NCBI GenBank assembly: GCA_005881355.1
Contig: VBDM01000114.1
Span: forward strand, 1-11,828
Source of the DNA: Betaproteobacteria bacterium
GTDB taxonomy: Bacteria > Pseudomonadota > Gammaproteobacteria > Burkholderiales > SG8-39
DNA length: 11,828 nt
Direction: 5' to 3'
In this document: piece after piece, positions 1 through 8,276 of the stretch
Position numbering within the stretch: position 1 is the first letter of the stretch
Layout: every line of letters starts with the position of its first letter
Made by a program: the position numbers and the translations under genes
Notes under the pieces: generated by a model
Told to the model about the DNA's origin: nothing
The model's input: only the letters and a program-made list of their open reading frames with translations
Databases searched by the model: none

Positions 1-892
1 GCGAGGACGCGGGGGCGGTCGCGACGACGGTCTCGGGTTCCTTCGCCTTCGGGGCTGCTGCGACTTCCGCCTTTGCCGTTTGGACGGCGGTGGATCGCGG
101 TTCGGCTTTGGGCGCCGCCGCCGCTTTCCCCTCGCCGTCGGAGTTCCTGTAGCCGCGCGCGACGACCCCGGTGCCCACGACCAGCGTGAACGCGAGCGGC
201 GCCGCCACGAGCAGCTTGCTGTTGACCCGCAGCGCCGCCGCCCAGCCGCGCAGATTCAATCCGGGGAGCTTGGGGATTCGGAAGCTCGGCAGACGCATCG
301 CCGGTTTCGGCGCGGGAGGAGGGAGCGTGCGCCGCAGGCTGCTCGGCGCAGCGCCGATCGCGTAGACCTCGTGCTCGCGTACGTGCTTGTCGGTCTTCGC
401 CCCTTCGTAGTGGAACAGCTTCGAATAGTCCTCCGACAGGCGCGCCATGACGTCGTAATAGGAGCGCGAGACCAGGATCTGCCCCGGCTCGGCGAAGCTC
501 ATGACGCGCTGCGCGACGTTGATTCCGTCGCCGATGATGTTGGGCTGGCCGTTGATGTCCTTGACGAGCCGCACCGGTCCCAGATTAACGCCGACGCGAA
601 TCTGCAAACGCGGGCCGCCGCCGGTCAGCTCCTGCCCGCCCGAGACGGAGTCGCGCAGGCTCATCCCGGCGAACAGGGCGTCTTCGGGATCTCCGAGGAA
701 GCTCACCGCGGCGCCGTCCCCCGTGTCGAGGATGATGCGGTCGTCGGTCGCGACGCCCGTGATCGCCTCCATCAGGACGGCGTTGAAACGCTCCTTCAGC
801 CTGATCTGCTCGGCGACCGAGCGCGCCGAGTACTCGACGATGTCGAGAAACAGCACGCTGCAGATAAACGTTCGATTGGTGTAATCCGGCAT
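1..892 (-). CDS. Class III adenylate/guanylate cyclase, membrane-anchored (C-terminus beyond left edge)
   Basis: This frame reads leftwards from ATG at 892 and stays open to base 1, giving 297 codons with no stop, so the protein continues outside the window. Residues 5-180 form a class III cyclase catalytic domain. FLDIVEYS carries the first metal aspartate (D17), DTGDGAAVSF the second (D59), and GDGINVAQRV the Asn/Arg pair that stabilises the transition state (N125, R129). A proline-rich linker follows (about 183-215). A single hydrophobic segment (about 226-245) then leads into an Ala/Lys/Glu/Pro-rich tail, so the cyclase domain is probably cytoplasmic with a periplasmic C-terminus. The Lys that normally lies four residues before the second metal Asp is Leu here, so the substrate (ATP, GTP or none) is uncertain. 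An in-frame GTG at 913 is an alternative start; neither has a strong ribosome-binding site. It is divergent from apbC. Confidence 0.85.
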   Translation of the reverse strand, partial: MPDYTNRTFICSVLFLDIVEYSARSVAEQIRLKERFNAVLMEAITGVATDDRIILDTGDGAAVSFLGDPEDALFAGMSLRDSVSGGQELTGGGPRLQIRVGVNLGPVRLVKDINGQPNIIGDGINVAQRVMSFAEPGQILVSRSYYDVMARLSEDYSKLFHYEGAKTDKHVREHEVYAIGAAPSSLRRTLPPPAPKPAMRLPSFRIPKLPGLNLRGWAAALRVNSKLLVAAPLAFTLVVGTGVVARGYRNSDGEGKAAAAPKAEPRSTAVQTAKAEVAAAPKAKEPETVVATAPASS

Positions 893-956
893 GCTCCCGT
901 CCGCCGTCGTCACTTGCCCGGCCCTGCCTTCGGGCGGTCAACTCCCCGTGGCTCTC

Positions 957-962
957 ATTCTA
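957..962 (-). promoter_or_regulatory. Candidate -10 box for the cyclase gene
   Basis: Read on the minus strand this is TAGAAT, five of six bases of the sigma-70 -10 consensus, about 65 bases before the cyclase start. No convincing -35 box lies 16-18 bases upstream (CTGCCC at 17), so the call rests on the -10 alone. Confidence 0.3.
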
Positions 963-992
963 CCGCGCCGGGGCTCGGCGGGCAGCGGAAGT

Positions 993-1001
993 TGCTAGAA
1001 T
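993..1001 (+). promoter_or_regulatory. apbC: Candidate extended -10 promoter for apbC
   Basis: TGCTAGAAT is an extended -10 element (TGn followed by TAGAAT), about 50 bases before the chosen apbC start. No clear -35 box is visible, which is common for extended -10 promoters. It lies back to back with the -10 candidate for the cyclase at 957-962, making 893-1052 a divergent promoter region. Confidence 0.4.
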
Positions 1002-1052
1002 ATCAACCTATTGCCAGCCGCTTGTCCCGTGCCGCGGCTGCGCAGCTCCGCC

Positions 1053-2144
1053 ATGCCGGTCACACAGGAACAAATTCACAGCGCCCTCAAGGAGGTCCTT
1101 GACCCGAACACCGGCAAGGATTTCCACGCCACCAAGTCGGCGAAGAATGTCAGCGTGGAGAATGGAAACGTTTCGCTCGACATCGAGCTCGGCTACCCGG
1201 GAAAAACGCAGTTCGACTCGATCCGCAAGCTCATCACCGGGAAACTTCGAGGGATCCCCGGGGTGAGCGGCGTCACCGTCGGGGTCACGAGCAAGATCGT
1301 TTCGCACTCGGTGCAGCGCGGCGTCAAGCTGGTCCCTTCGGTGAAGAACATCGTCGCCGTGGCCTCGGGCAAGGGCGGGGTGGGCAAGTCGACCACCGCC
1401 GTGAACTTGGCGCTTGCGCTCGCCGCCGAGGGGTCGAGCGTCGGCGTGCTCGATGCCGACATCTACGGCCCGTCGCAGCCGATGATGCTCGGCATCACCG
1501 GGAGGCCTGAGTCCAAGGACGGCAAAACGCTCGAGCCGATGACGGGCCACGGCATCCAGGCGATCTCGATCGGCTTTCTCATCGACGTCGACACCCCGAT
1601 GGTCTGGCGCGGGCCGATGGTGACGCAGGCCCTCGAGCAGCTCCTCAAGGACACGCGCTGGCGCGATGTCGATTACCTCGTCGTCGACATGCCGCCGGGC
1701 ACCGGCGACATCCAGCTCACGCTCGCTCAGAAGGTGCCGGTGACGGGCGCCGTGATCGTCACCACGCCCCAGGACATCGCGCTCATCGACGCCCGCAAGG
1801 GCCTCAAGATGTTCGAGAAAGTCGGCATTCCCATCCTCGGCGTCGTCGAGAACATGAGCACGCACATCTGCTCGAACTGCGGCCACGAGGAGCACATCTT
1901 CGGGCAGGGCGGCGCCGAGCGCATGTGCAGGGAGTACGGCACCGAGCTGCTCGGGTCCTTGCCGCTCGACATTGCGATCCGCGAGCAGGCCGACTCGGGC
2001 AAGCCCACCGTTGTGGCCGACCCCGACGGCCGGGCGGCGGAAATCTACCGGGCGATCGCGCGCCGGCTCGCCGTCAAGATCGCGGAATCCGCCAAGGACA
2101 TGACCTCGAAGTTTCCGAACATCGTCGTGTCGAAGGACACCTGA
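1053..2144 (+). CDS. apbC: Iron-sulfur cluster carrier protein ApbC (Mrp/NBP35 family P-loop ATPase)
   Basis: The 363-residue protein binds and transfers Fe-S clusters to apo-proteins in the cytoplasm, using ATP hydrolysis. Residues 1-80 are a MIP18/DUF59 domain (VTQEQIHSALKEVLDPNTGKD). The Mrp ATPase domain starts near residue 97 with the deviant Walker A motif GKGGVGKST at 106-114. DADIYGPSQPMMLG and DYLVVDMPPGTGD follow, both diagnostic of the family. The CxxC cluster-binding pair is C273/C276 (CSNCGHEEHIFG). The length is normal for bacterial ApbC. The frame is open back to an ATG at 1011, but those 14 extra residues are atypical and the MIP18 domain begins directly after ATG 1053, so 1053 is preferred. 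It appears to be a single-gene unit. Confidence 0.96.
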   Translation: MPVTQEQIHSALKEVLDPNTGKDFHATKSAKNVSVENGNVSLDIELGYPGKTQFDSIRKLITGKLRGIPGVSGVTVGVTSKIVSHSVQRGVKLVPSVKNIVAVASGKGGVGKSTTAVNLALALAAEGSSVGVLDADIYGPSQPMMLGITGRPESKDGKTLEPMTGHGIQAISIGFLIDVDTPMVWRGPMVTQALEQLLKDTRWRDVDYLVVDMPPGTGDIQLTLAQKVPVTGAVIVTTPQDIALIDARKGLKMFEKVGIPILGVVENMSTHICSNCGHEEHIFGQGGAERMCREYGTELLGSLPLDIAIREQADSGKPTVVADPDGRAAEIYRAIARRLAVKIAESAKDMTSKFPNIVVSKDT

Positions 2145-2216
2145 AGGTCAAGAACTGAGGGGCGAAGGCGCTCCCTCCCGGCCCGGGGTCGGATCTCGGG
2201 GCTCATCCACTCCCCC

Positions 2217-2245
2217 TTGCGTTCTGCGGCGGTCCTGTCTACTAT
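2217..2245 (+). promoter_or_regulatory. Possible upstream promoter of the decarboxylase unit
   Basis: TTGCGT (2217-2222) and TACTAT (2240-2245) are separated by 17 bases. Only the TTG of the -35 box and four bases of the -10 box match consensus, so it is a weaker candidate than the promoter at 2319-2346. Confidence 0.3.
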
Positions 2246-2318
2246 AGGTTGTGGACAAAGCCCGGTTGCGATTACGGCCGCCACGCGCGGGGGGCGCGCA
2301 AAATGCCAAAAATTCCGC

Positions 2319-2346
2319 TTGATTTCGAAAACGCAACCCCTATAAT
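2319..2346 (+). promoter_or_regulatory. Strong sigma-70 promoter of the decarboxylase unit
   Basis: TTGATT (2319-2324) and a perfect TATAAT (2341-2346) are 16 bases apart. Transcription would start near 2353, giving a leader of about 195 bases before the decarboxylase and about 107 bases before the small open frame at 2460. It is the best-matching housekeeping promoter in the window. Confidence 0.7.
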
Positions 2347-2459
2347 CGCGTCCATACGGGCTCCGGTTCGGTTGTCTGCAATGCGGACGGTCAAACCCGG
2401 GCCCGATGCTTTTGGAGATTTCGGATTTGTACGGCGAACCAGCGCAAAAGGAGGTCATC

Positions 2460-2525
2460 ATGACAAGCAAGAGGGAGTACCACGGCTCGCAGGACTTTTT
2501 CGCTCTCGACATTCCCGTAACGTAG
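2460..2525 (+). CDS. Putative 21-residue leader peptide upstream of the decarboxylase
   Basis: ATG at 2460 follows AAAAGGAGGTCATC, an essentially perfect Shine-Dalgarno sequence at ideal spacing and better than that of any full-length gene here. The frame encodes MTSKREYHGSQD, then FFALDIPVT, and stops at TAG 2523-2525, 22 bases before the decarboxylase ATG and in a different frame. It has no signal peptide and no known domain, and I do not recognise the peptide. The position, between a strong promoter and a predicted polyamine-pathway enzyme, suggests a regulatory leader or translational coupling; polyamine or ornithine sensing by such leaders is known for other genes (for example E. coli speF). 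It could also be a small functional protein. Function is inference. Confidence 0.55.
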   Translation: MTSKREYHGSQDFFALDIPVT

Positions 2526-2547
2526 GCTCGTCCCGGAGACCCAGACG

Positions 2548-3747
2548 ATGCAGATGCGCGCCAGCGTAGCAAGAAAGACCATCAAGTCCATCCGACAGCA
2601 GGCATTCGAACAGACCCACCTCTTCGACTCGCACCCCGAGTCGAGCCTGGACTTCGAAAAAGTCCGCTCGGCAGTCAAAGACGGCTACGACAAGCCGTTC
2701 CTCCTGATCGATTCCAGTATCATCCGCGAGAAGACGCGGCGCTTCACGGCGGCGATGCCGCGCGTGCGCCCGCACTACGCGGTCAAAGCCAACCCCGATC
2801 CCCGAGTCCTCAAGACGCTTCTCGAAGAAGGTGCCGGGTTCGAGATCGCCTCCATCGCCGAGCTCGACCTCCTCGTTTCGCTCGGCGTGCCGGCGACCGA
2901 CGTCTTCTACTCGAATCCGACCAAGTCGCGGGATTTCATCGCTCGCGCGGCGGCGCAGGGCATCGAATGGTTCGTGATCGACTCGGTCGAGGAGTTGGGG
3001 AAAATCCACTCGATCAAGAGCGATGCCAGGTTGTACCTGCGCATCGATACCCCGAATATCGGCAGCGACTGGCCGCTCGCAGGGAAGTTCGGCGCGCACC
3101 CCGGCGAGGCGCGCGAAATCGTCCTGACGGCGGCCCGACTCAAGGCCGACTTGGCCGGAGTCGCGTTCCACGTCGGCTCGCAGTGCCGCAACCCGGAAAA
3201 CTGGCGCGTCGGCATGGAAAAATCGCGCGCGGCCTTCGACCAGATGGCAAAAGCGGGCCTCAACCCCCGGTTGCTGAACGTCGGCGGCGGCTTTCCCGTG
3301 AGACACGTGAAGCCGATCCCGGCGATCGAGGTGATCGGCGAGGTGGTCAACCGGGCACTCGAGGCGTTCCCTACCGCAGTAAAGGTGATCGCGGAACCGG
3401 GGCGGTTCCTGGTTTCGGACGCCGGTTATTTTGTCTGCCGCATCATGGGAACGGCGACCCGCGCAGGCAAGCGCTGGATGCACTTGGATGCGGGGCTTTT
3501 CGGCGGGATCATCGAGACCGCTGAAGGCCTGAAATACAAGATCCGCACCGACCGCGCCGGGCCCGACGTCCCCTGGAACGTCGCCGGCCCGACTTGCGAC
3601 TCGATCGACGTGGTGATGCGTGACGAGCCGTTGCCCTCGGACCTGCAGGAGGGCGACTATATCTATATCAAGAACGCCGGCGCCTATACCACGGCCTATG
3701 CGAGCAACTTCAATGGCTTTCCGCTTCCCGAGATCCGCGTGATCTGA
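2548..3747 (+). CDS. Fold-type III PLP-dependent ornithine/lysine-type decarboxylase
   Basis: The 399-residue protein belongs to the alanine-racemase-fold decarboxylases (eukaryotic-type ornithine decarboxylase family). It most likely converts ornithine (or lysine) to putrescine (or cadaverine) in the cytoplasm. HYAVKANPDP carries the PLP lysine K80. HVGSQC (H208) packs on the cofactor ring, the glycine loop GGGFP starts at G246, and EPGR (E283) binds the pyridine nitrogen. GPTCDSIDV supplies the catalytic C350 and D351 across the dimer interface, and AYTTAYASNFNGF is the C-terminal signature. About 45 residues precede the usual barrel start (KPFLLID), which is longer than in many relatives. 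GGAG at 2535-2538 lies 9 bases before ATG 2548; ATG 2554 is an alternative. Exact substrate cannot be fixed from sequence; diaminopimelate decarboxylase is less likely because of the family signatures. Confidence 0.9.
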   Translation: MQMRASVARKTIKSIRQQAFEQTHLFDSHPESSLDFEKVRSAVKDGYDKPFLLIDSSIIREKTRRFTAAMPRVRPHYAVKANPDPRVLKTLLEEGAGFEIASIAELDLLVSLGVPATDVFYSNPTKSRDFIARAAAQGIEWFVIDSVEELGKIHSIKSDARLYLRIDTPNIGSDWPLAGKFGAHPGEAREIVLTAARLKADLAGVAFHVGSQCRNPENWRVGMEKSRAAFDQMAKAGLNPRLLNVGGGFPVRHVKPIPAIEVIGEVVNRALEAFPTAVKVIAEPGRFLVSDAGYFVCRIMGTATRAGKRWMHLDAGLFGGIIETAEGLKYKIRTDRAGPDVPWNVAGPTCDSIDVVMRDEPLPSDLQEGDYIYIKNAGAYTTAYASNFNGFPLPEIRVI

Positions 3748-3767
3748 GCACGACCAGACAAAGGTCG

Positions 3768-3802
3768 AAAGGGCGGGCTCAAGAGCCCGCCTTTGTTTTT
3801 TT
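3768..3802 (+). terminator. Intrinsic terminator after the decarboxylase
   Basis: GGCGGGCT (3772-3779), loop CAAG, and AGCCCGCC (3784-3791) form a perfect 8-bp GC-rich stem, with A residues before and TTTGTTTTTTT after. It begins about 20 bases past the stop codon and is the clearest terminator in the window. Confidence 0.92.
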
Positions 3803-3877
3803 ACCAGAACCGCTTCGCGCTTTGCCGCAGTCCGCCGCTCGAAAGGCATGCCTCGCACTGGTGATAACATCGGCGCC

Positions 3878-4993
3878 ATGGAAGCGAACGCGTCGCAAGC
3901 GAGCGTACTGGTTGTCGACGACGACCCGAAAAGTCTCCAGGCCTTGAAGGAGCTCCTGCGGGGCCTGGCACCGAGCATCGTCCTTGCGAACTCGGGAGAA
4001 GCGGCTCTGCGATGCGTCTTGAAACAGGACTTCGCGGTCATATTGATGGATGTACGCATGCCCGGAGCTGACGGCTTCGCCACCGCCCGACTGATCAGGG
4101 AACACCCGCGCTCGCACTACACGCCGATCATCTTCGTGACCGGCGCCGATGAAGACCTCCGTTCGATGTTTCGGGGGTATGAAGCCGGCGCCGTGGACTA
4201 CATCCTCAAACCGGTGGTGCCGGAGATCCTGAAGTCGAAAATCTCGGTGTTCATCGACCTGTATTACAAGAACGAGGTGCTGACTCGTGAGATAGCCGAA
4301 CGCAAGCGGGCGGAGGAGGACCTGAAGGCATCCCAGGAAAATTTGCGCGCGCTGGCGGCTCGTCTGCAGTCGGTACGCGAGGAGGAGTGGAAGCGGATAT
4401 CGCGCGAAATCCACGATGAGCTGGGCCAAGCGCTGACCGGGCTCAAGATGGACTTGACCTGGGTCGCGCACCGGCTGCTGCCGAAGCAGAAGGCGCTGGC
4501 CCAGAGGACAAGGTCGATGTTCAGTCTGATCGACGACACCGTTCAGTCCGTCCGTGAGATCGCTACGCGATTGCGGCCCGAGGTGCTGGATGAGCTCGGT
4601 CTGGCGGCCGCGATCGGATGGCAGGCGAGAGATTTTCAAATGCGCACCGGGATCAGGTGCAAGGTCTCTCTGCCGGCGGACCCTCCGCCGCTGGATCAAG
4701 AGCGCTCGACAGCGGCGTTCCGGGTTTTTCAGGAGCTGCTCACCAACGTGGCGCGCCATGCGAACGCCACCAGGGTCGACGTCATGATGCAAGCAGATGC
4801 CGACCGTCTCATGCTGGTGGTTGAGGACAACGGCAAGGGCATCGCGGAGGAGGAGGCCGTCTTCAGCCCGAAATCGATGGGCCTATTGGGAATGCGCGAG
4901 CGCATGCTTCCCTTTGGCGGGAACATCGAGATCAGAGGCCGGCCGGGCAAGGGGACCAGAGTGACAGTATCGGTCCCGGTCGGGTTGAAGTAG
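3878..4993 (+). CDS. Soluble hybrid: N-terminal receiver plus NarL/UhpB-type histidine kinase
   Basis: The 371-residue protein starts with a CheY-like receiver (about 8-125): VLVVDDD acidic pocket, phospho-acceptor D58 in LMDVRMPG, and conserved Lys in ILKPV. A coiled-coil linker follows (AERKRAEEDLKASQENLRALAARL). The HisKA_3 dimerisation domain has the phospho-acceptor His in REIHDELGQALTGLKMDL (H179). The HATPase_c domain shows an N box (FQELLTNVARHAN), G1 (DNGKGI), G2 (GLLGMRERM) and G3 (GKGTRV). There are no membrane segments, so the input is cytoplasmic or comes through the receiver from another kinase. The next gene, 76 bases on, is a LuxR-type response regulator and the likely partner. 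ATG 3848 in the same frame is an alternative start, but its AAAGG lies only one base from the ATG. ATG 3878 follows TAACAT by seven bases, so a leaderless message is possible. Confidence 0.92.
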   Translation: MEANASQASVLVVDDDPKSLQALKELLRGLAPSIVLANSGEAALRCVLKQDFAVILMDVRMPGADGFATARLIREHPRSHYTPIIFVTGADEDLRSMFRGYEAGAVDYILKPVVPEILKSKISVFIDLYYKNEVLTREIAERKRAEEDLKASQENLRALAARLQSVREEEWKRISREIHDELGQALTGLKMDLTWVAHRLLPKQKALAQRTRSMFSLIDDTVQSVREIATRLRPEVLDELGLAAAIGWQARDFQMRTGIRCKVSLPADPPPLDQERSTAAFRVFQELLTNVARHANATRVDVMMQADADRLMLVVEDNGKGIAEEEAVFSPKSMGLLGMRERMLPFGGNIEIRGRPGKGTRVTVSVPVGLK

Positions 4994-5069
4994 ACTATGC
5001 GCGTCAAGACCCTCCGCTCGAGCCCCGAGCCGTGTTCGGGGAAGAACGGTTGCTCAAGGGGACTTCACC

Positions 5070-5696
5070 ATGCGAATCTTGATCGCGGACGATCACCCGG
5101 TGGTTCGGCGTGGTCTGAAAGAGATCTTGGCTGCGGAGCACGACATGACAGTGGTCGGGGAGGCCAAGAATGGGCATGACGCGCTCGAGCTCACCCGCAA
5201 GATCGAATGGGACGTTGCCATTCTCGATTATTCGATGCCCGGCCGAAGCGGGCTCGATCTGGTCAAGGAGATAAAACGCCAGTACCCCAACCGCCCCATA
5301 CTCGTGCTGAGCATGCTTCCCGAGGAGGTGCATGCCACGCAGGTGTTCAAGGCAGGCGGCGCCGGCTACATCACCAAGGAAAGCGCAAGCGAAGAGTTGA
5401 CGACGGCGATTCGCAAAGTGGTGAACGGGGGCAAGTACGTCAGTCCCGGATTCGCGGAGAAAATGGTATCGGAGCTCGCGCCCGATGCCGAGAAGCCGCT
5501 CCACGAGACCCTATCGGATCGCGAGTACCGGGTGATGTGGCTGCTCGCGTCCGGAAGGCAGATCAACCAGATTGCGACGGAAATGTTCCTGAGCCCGAGC
5601 ACCATCAGCACTTATCGCGCCCGCATTCTCAAGAAATTAAGGGTGACGGACAACGCGGCGCTTGTCCGCTACGCGGTCAAGCATCAGCTCATATAG
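5070..5696 (+). CDS. NarL/FixJ-family response regulator with LuxR-type HTH
   Basis: The 208-residue protein is a DNA-binding response regulator. The N-terminal receiver (1-118) has ILIADDHPVVRRG, phospho-acceptor D53 in AILDYSMPG, and the conserved Lys in YITKESA. The C-terminal LuxR domain (about 143-205) contains LSDREYRVMWLLASGRQ, then INQIATEMFLSPSTISTYRARILKK with its recognition helix. The length is typical. AAGGGGA ends about 7 bases before ATG 5070. It follows the histidine kinase in the same direction with a 76-base gap and no terminator, so the two are probably one operon and a cognate pair. Target genes are unknown; the exopolysaccharide locus downstream is one possibility, but nothing in the sequence proves it. 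Confidence 0.94.
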   Translation: MRILIADDHPVVRRGLKEILAAEHDMTVVGEAKNGHDALELTRKIEWDVAILDYSMPGRSGLDLVKEIKRQYPNRPILVLSMLPEEVHATQVFKAGGAGYITKESASEELTTAIRKVVNGGKYVSPGFAEKMVSELAPDAEKPLHETLSDREYRVMWLLASGRQINQIATEMFLSPSTISTYRARILKKLRVTDNAALVRYAVKHQLI

Positions 5697-5906
5697 CCCC
5701 AGACTGTTTCCTCGATCGGCCAGGCCGGCCGGGCCTCTCGATCGAACCGGCACTCCGGAATGTAGTCGGGCGGCTACATCGAGCCGCCGATTCGCCACAA
5801 AAAGATCAAGCTCCCGCGATAGTGAGTAGAGGGACCACCCGCTATCATAACCCCGCGGTTTAGTACCGGTAGAGTTTCCCTCTTTCTACGGAGACCGTTT
5901 GAGATC
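5697..5906. other. Gap before phoB with two stem-loop candidates
   Basis: CGATCG at 5713-5718 and 5739-5744 flank a GGCC-rich core and could form a stem-loop just after the response regulator. GGCGGCT (5769-5775) and AGCCGCC (5782-5788) form a 7-bp hairpin with a 6-base loop. Neither is followed by a T run, so neither is a standard intrinsic terminator. TATCAT at 5843-5848, 58 bases before phoB, is a weak -10 candidate without a clear -35. CTATCATAA resembles one half of a Pho box, but a second half is not evident. Confidence 0.35.
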
Positions 5907-6599
<693 letters not shown>

Positions 6600-6616
6600 A
6601 ACCCGCGCCCGCGCCC

Positions 6617-8080
6617 TTAGTAGGCGTGTTGCTTTTTCAGCACTACGAAGATCGTCTTTAGGACGATTTGCAAGTCGAGTTGCAGCGACCAGTCCCGCAG
6701 GTAGGCGAGGTCACACTCGATGCGCGCCTTCATCTTGTCCAGCGTATCGGTCTCGCCGCGCAGGCCGCTTACCTGCGCTAGGCCTGTGATGCCCGGCTTG
6801 ACCTTGTGCCGGATCATGTAGCCCCTGATCAGCTTGCGGTACATTTCGTTGTGGGCCACGGCGTGGGGGCGCGGCCCGACCACGCTCATGCGGCCTTGCA
6901 GCACGTTGATGAACTGCGGCAGTTCGTCGAGCGAGAATTGCCGCAGAAACGCCCCGAAACGCGTCACGCGCCGATCATCGTGCGTCGCCTGCCTGATCAC
7001 CTCCCCGTCTTCGAGCACGGTCATCGTGCGGAACTTGTAGACGATGATTTTCCTGCCGTCGACGCCGTAGCGGCGTTGCTTGAACAACACCGGCCCGGGG
7101 GAGCTCAGCTTTATGCCGATCGCGACGGCGAGCATGAGCGGCGAGACCAGCGCCAGGATCGCCGATGCGAGGGCGATGTCGCTGGCACGCTTGATCAGGG
7201 CGTTGATTCCATAGAAAGGGGTCTCGCACACCGCAACCACCGGCATGCCCCCGATCGTGTCCATGCGCGCCTGGATCAAATCGAAGAGAAAAATGTCCGG
7301 CGTAAAGTAGATCGACGCCGTCGTGTCGCGCAGTTCCTCGAGAAGCTTGAGGATTCGCGGCTGCGAGGCCATCGGCATGGTGATGTAGATCAGATCGACT
7401 CGGTGGGTTTTCGCGTACTCCGCGACTTCGTTCAGCGAGCCGAGAATCTCGCCCGGCTTGACGCCACCTATCCTCTCGGGACTGCGGTCGTCGAAATAGC
7501 CCGCGAAACGGATGCCAAGATACGGCGTGCTTTGAATTCGTTCAGCGAGCTTGCGGCCAAGCTCGCCCTCGCCCGCGATGACCGCGGTTCTCTGCACGCC
7601 TTCCGCCGCCAGCAGGCGCGGCAGAACGACGGGCATCACCAGGTGTGCGGCGAACAGTGCGACAGGAGTTGCGAGCACCCAGGCGAAGATGACGCGCAGA
7701 TCGAAGGCGCCGAGCGTCCGCGTCGCCCAGCCGATGAGCAGCAGGAGCGCAACGATCACGAGCCAGCTCGTCAGGACATCACCTGCGAGCGCCCGGATGC
7801 TGGTGCCCTTCGGGCAGCTTCCCGGAAAGGTCAGCGAGAAAACGATGAGCGTGAGGATCAGATAGGGGCCTTCGAAAGACTCGCCGAACGCGAAAGTGGA
7901 GACCAGCAACGCACTCACCGCCACAAGGGGGTCGAGCGCCACCTGCACCAGCGCGCCAGGCGCGAGCGGGTGGTCCAGAAGGTGGCGGGAGGATGAGTGT
8001 GCGGCGAGCAAGTTGGATGCGGTGAGGTCGTGTAATGGAAGTACGGAATAACTCCTGCACCCTGTCTCCTGACTGTTCAC
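6617..8080 (-). CDS. Undecaprenyl-phosphate glucose (hexose-1-P) phosphotransferase, exopolysaccharide priming enzyme
   Basis: The 487-residue membrane protein transfers hexose-1-phosphate from a UDP-sugar to undecaprenyl phosphate, the first step of exopolysaccharide repeat-unit assembly. The N-terminal half has four hydrophobic segments (about 46-65, 72-87, 102-121, 128-150). A Rossmann-like CoA_binding_3 domain (about 163-285) has glycine motif GEGELG. A further membrane segment lies at about 299-324. The bacterial sugar transferase domain contains KQRRYGVDGRKI, YKFRTM, FSLDELPQF with catalytic D385/E386, and MSVVGPRPHAVAHNE. It ends LDLQIVLKTIFVVLKKQHAY, the usual C-terminus of WcaJ/EpsB-like enzymes. 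The start at GTG 8080 is uncertain; about 38 residues precede the usual beginning. It reads towards phoB (convergent) and away from epsA. Confidence 0.92.
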   Translation of the reverse strand: MNSQETGCRSYSVLPLHDLTASNLLAAHSSSRHLLDHPLAPGALVQVALDPLVAVSALLVSTFAFGESFEGPYLILTLIVFSLTFPGSCPKGTSIRALAGDVLTSWLVIVALLLLIGWATRTLGAFDLRVIFAWVLATPVALFAAHLVMPVVLPRLLAAEGVQRTAVIAGEGELGRKLAERIQSTPYLGIRFAGYFDDRSPERIGGVKPGEILGSLNEVAEYAKTHRVDLIYITMPMASQPRILKLLEELRDTTASIYFTPDIFLFDLIQARMDTIGGMPVVAVCETPFYGINALIKRASDIALASAILALVSPLMLAVAIGIKLSSPGPVLFKQRRYGVDGRKIIVYKFRTMTVLEDGEVIRQATHDDRRVTRFGAFLRQFSLDELPQFINVLQGRMSVVGPRPHAVAHNEMYRKLIRGYMIRHKVKPGITGLAQVSGLRGETDTLDKMKARIECDLAYLRDWSLQLDLQIVLKTIFVVLKKQHAY

Positions 8081-8276
8081 GGCATCCCGACGATGCGAAA
8101 CGTTCGCACCGGATGAAGCCGTCCGACTTGCGCAACACGGTAACGTGCTATTGCAATCGTTTGAGCCACCGGGGGCTAGTTCGATGGAACTATGCTGATA
8201 CCGAAAGAATCCGGTTCGTGGGTGCGTAGGGTGACGATCTACCTCACGACTTCAGACGCATCGCATTTCCTTGAGA

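Larger units (their letters stand above)
2145..2459. other. Intergenic region between apbC and the decarboxylase unit
   Basis: These 315 bases hold no convincing gene. They contain two promoter candidates reading right (2217-2245 and 2319-2346) and the start of a long transcribed leader. In the leader, GTCTGC-AAT-GCGGAC (about 2374-2388) can form a 6-bp hairpin with one G-T pair, and GGTTCG near 2365 can pair with CGAACC near 2438. No clear intrinsic terminator for apbC was found. Confidence 0.6.

Noticed and set aside
80..1102. Long rightward open frame of 340 codons opposite the cyclase
   Set aside because: It is Arg/Ala/Asp-rich low-complexity sequence caused by high GC content; the minus strand encodes an unmistakable cyclase domain.
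2458..4083. 541-codon leftward open frame covering the decarboxylase
   Set aside because: It is antisense to a gene with all catalytic motifs of the decarboxylase family, crosses its strong terminator, and has no recognisable domain.
3779..4792. 337-codon leftward open frame opposite the receiver-kinase
   Set aside because: Antisense shadow of a gene with clear receiver, HisKA_3 and HATPase motifs.
6806..7996. 396-codon rightward open frame opposite the priming transferase
   Set aside because: Composition is Arg/Asp/His-rich shadow sequence; the minus strand carries the sugar transferase signatures.
8136..8147. CACGGTAACGTG palindrome as an operator
   Set aside because: Arms are only 4 bp and no second copy was seen in the window; chance occurrence is likely.
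8152..8168. Minus-strand sigma-54-like element (TGGCTC...TTGCA) facing the priming transferase
   Set aside because: GG and GC are 11 bases apart instead of the strict 10, so it is not accepted as a promoter without experimental support.
8035..8229. 64-codon rightward frame in the divergent regulatory region
   Set aside because: No ribosome-binding site, no recognisable domain, and it overlaps the start of the priming transferase.
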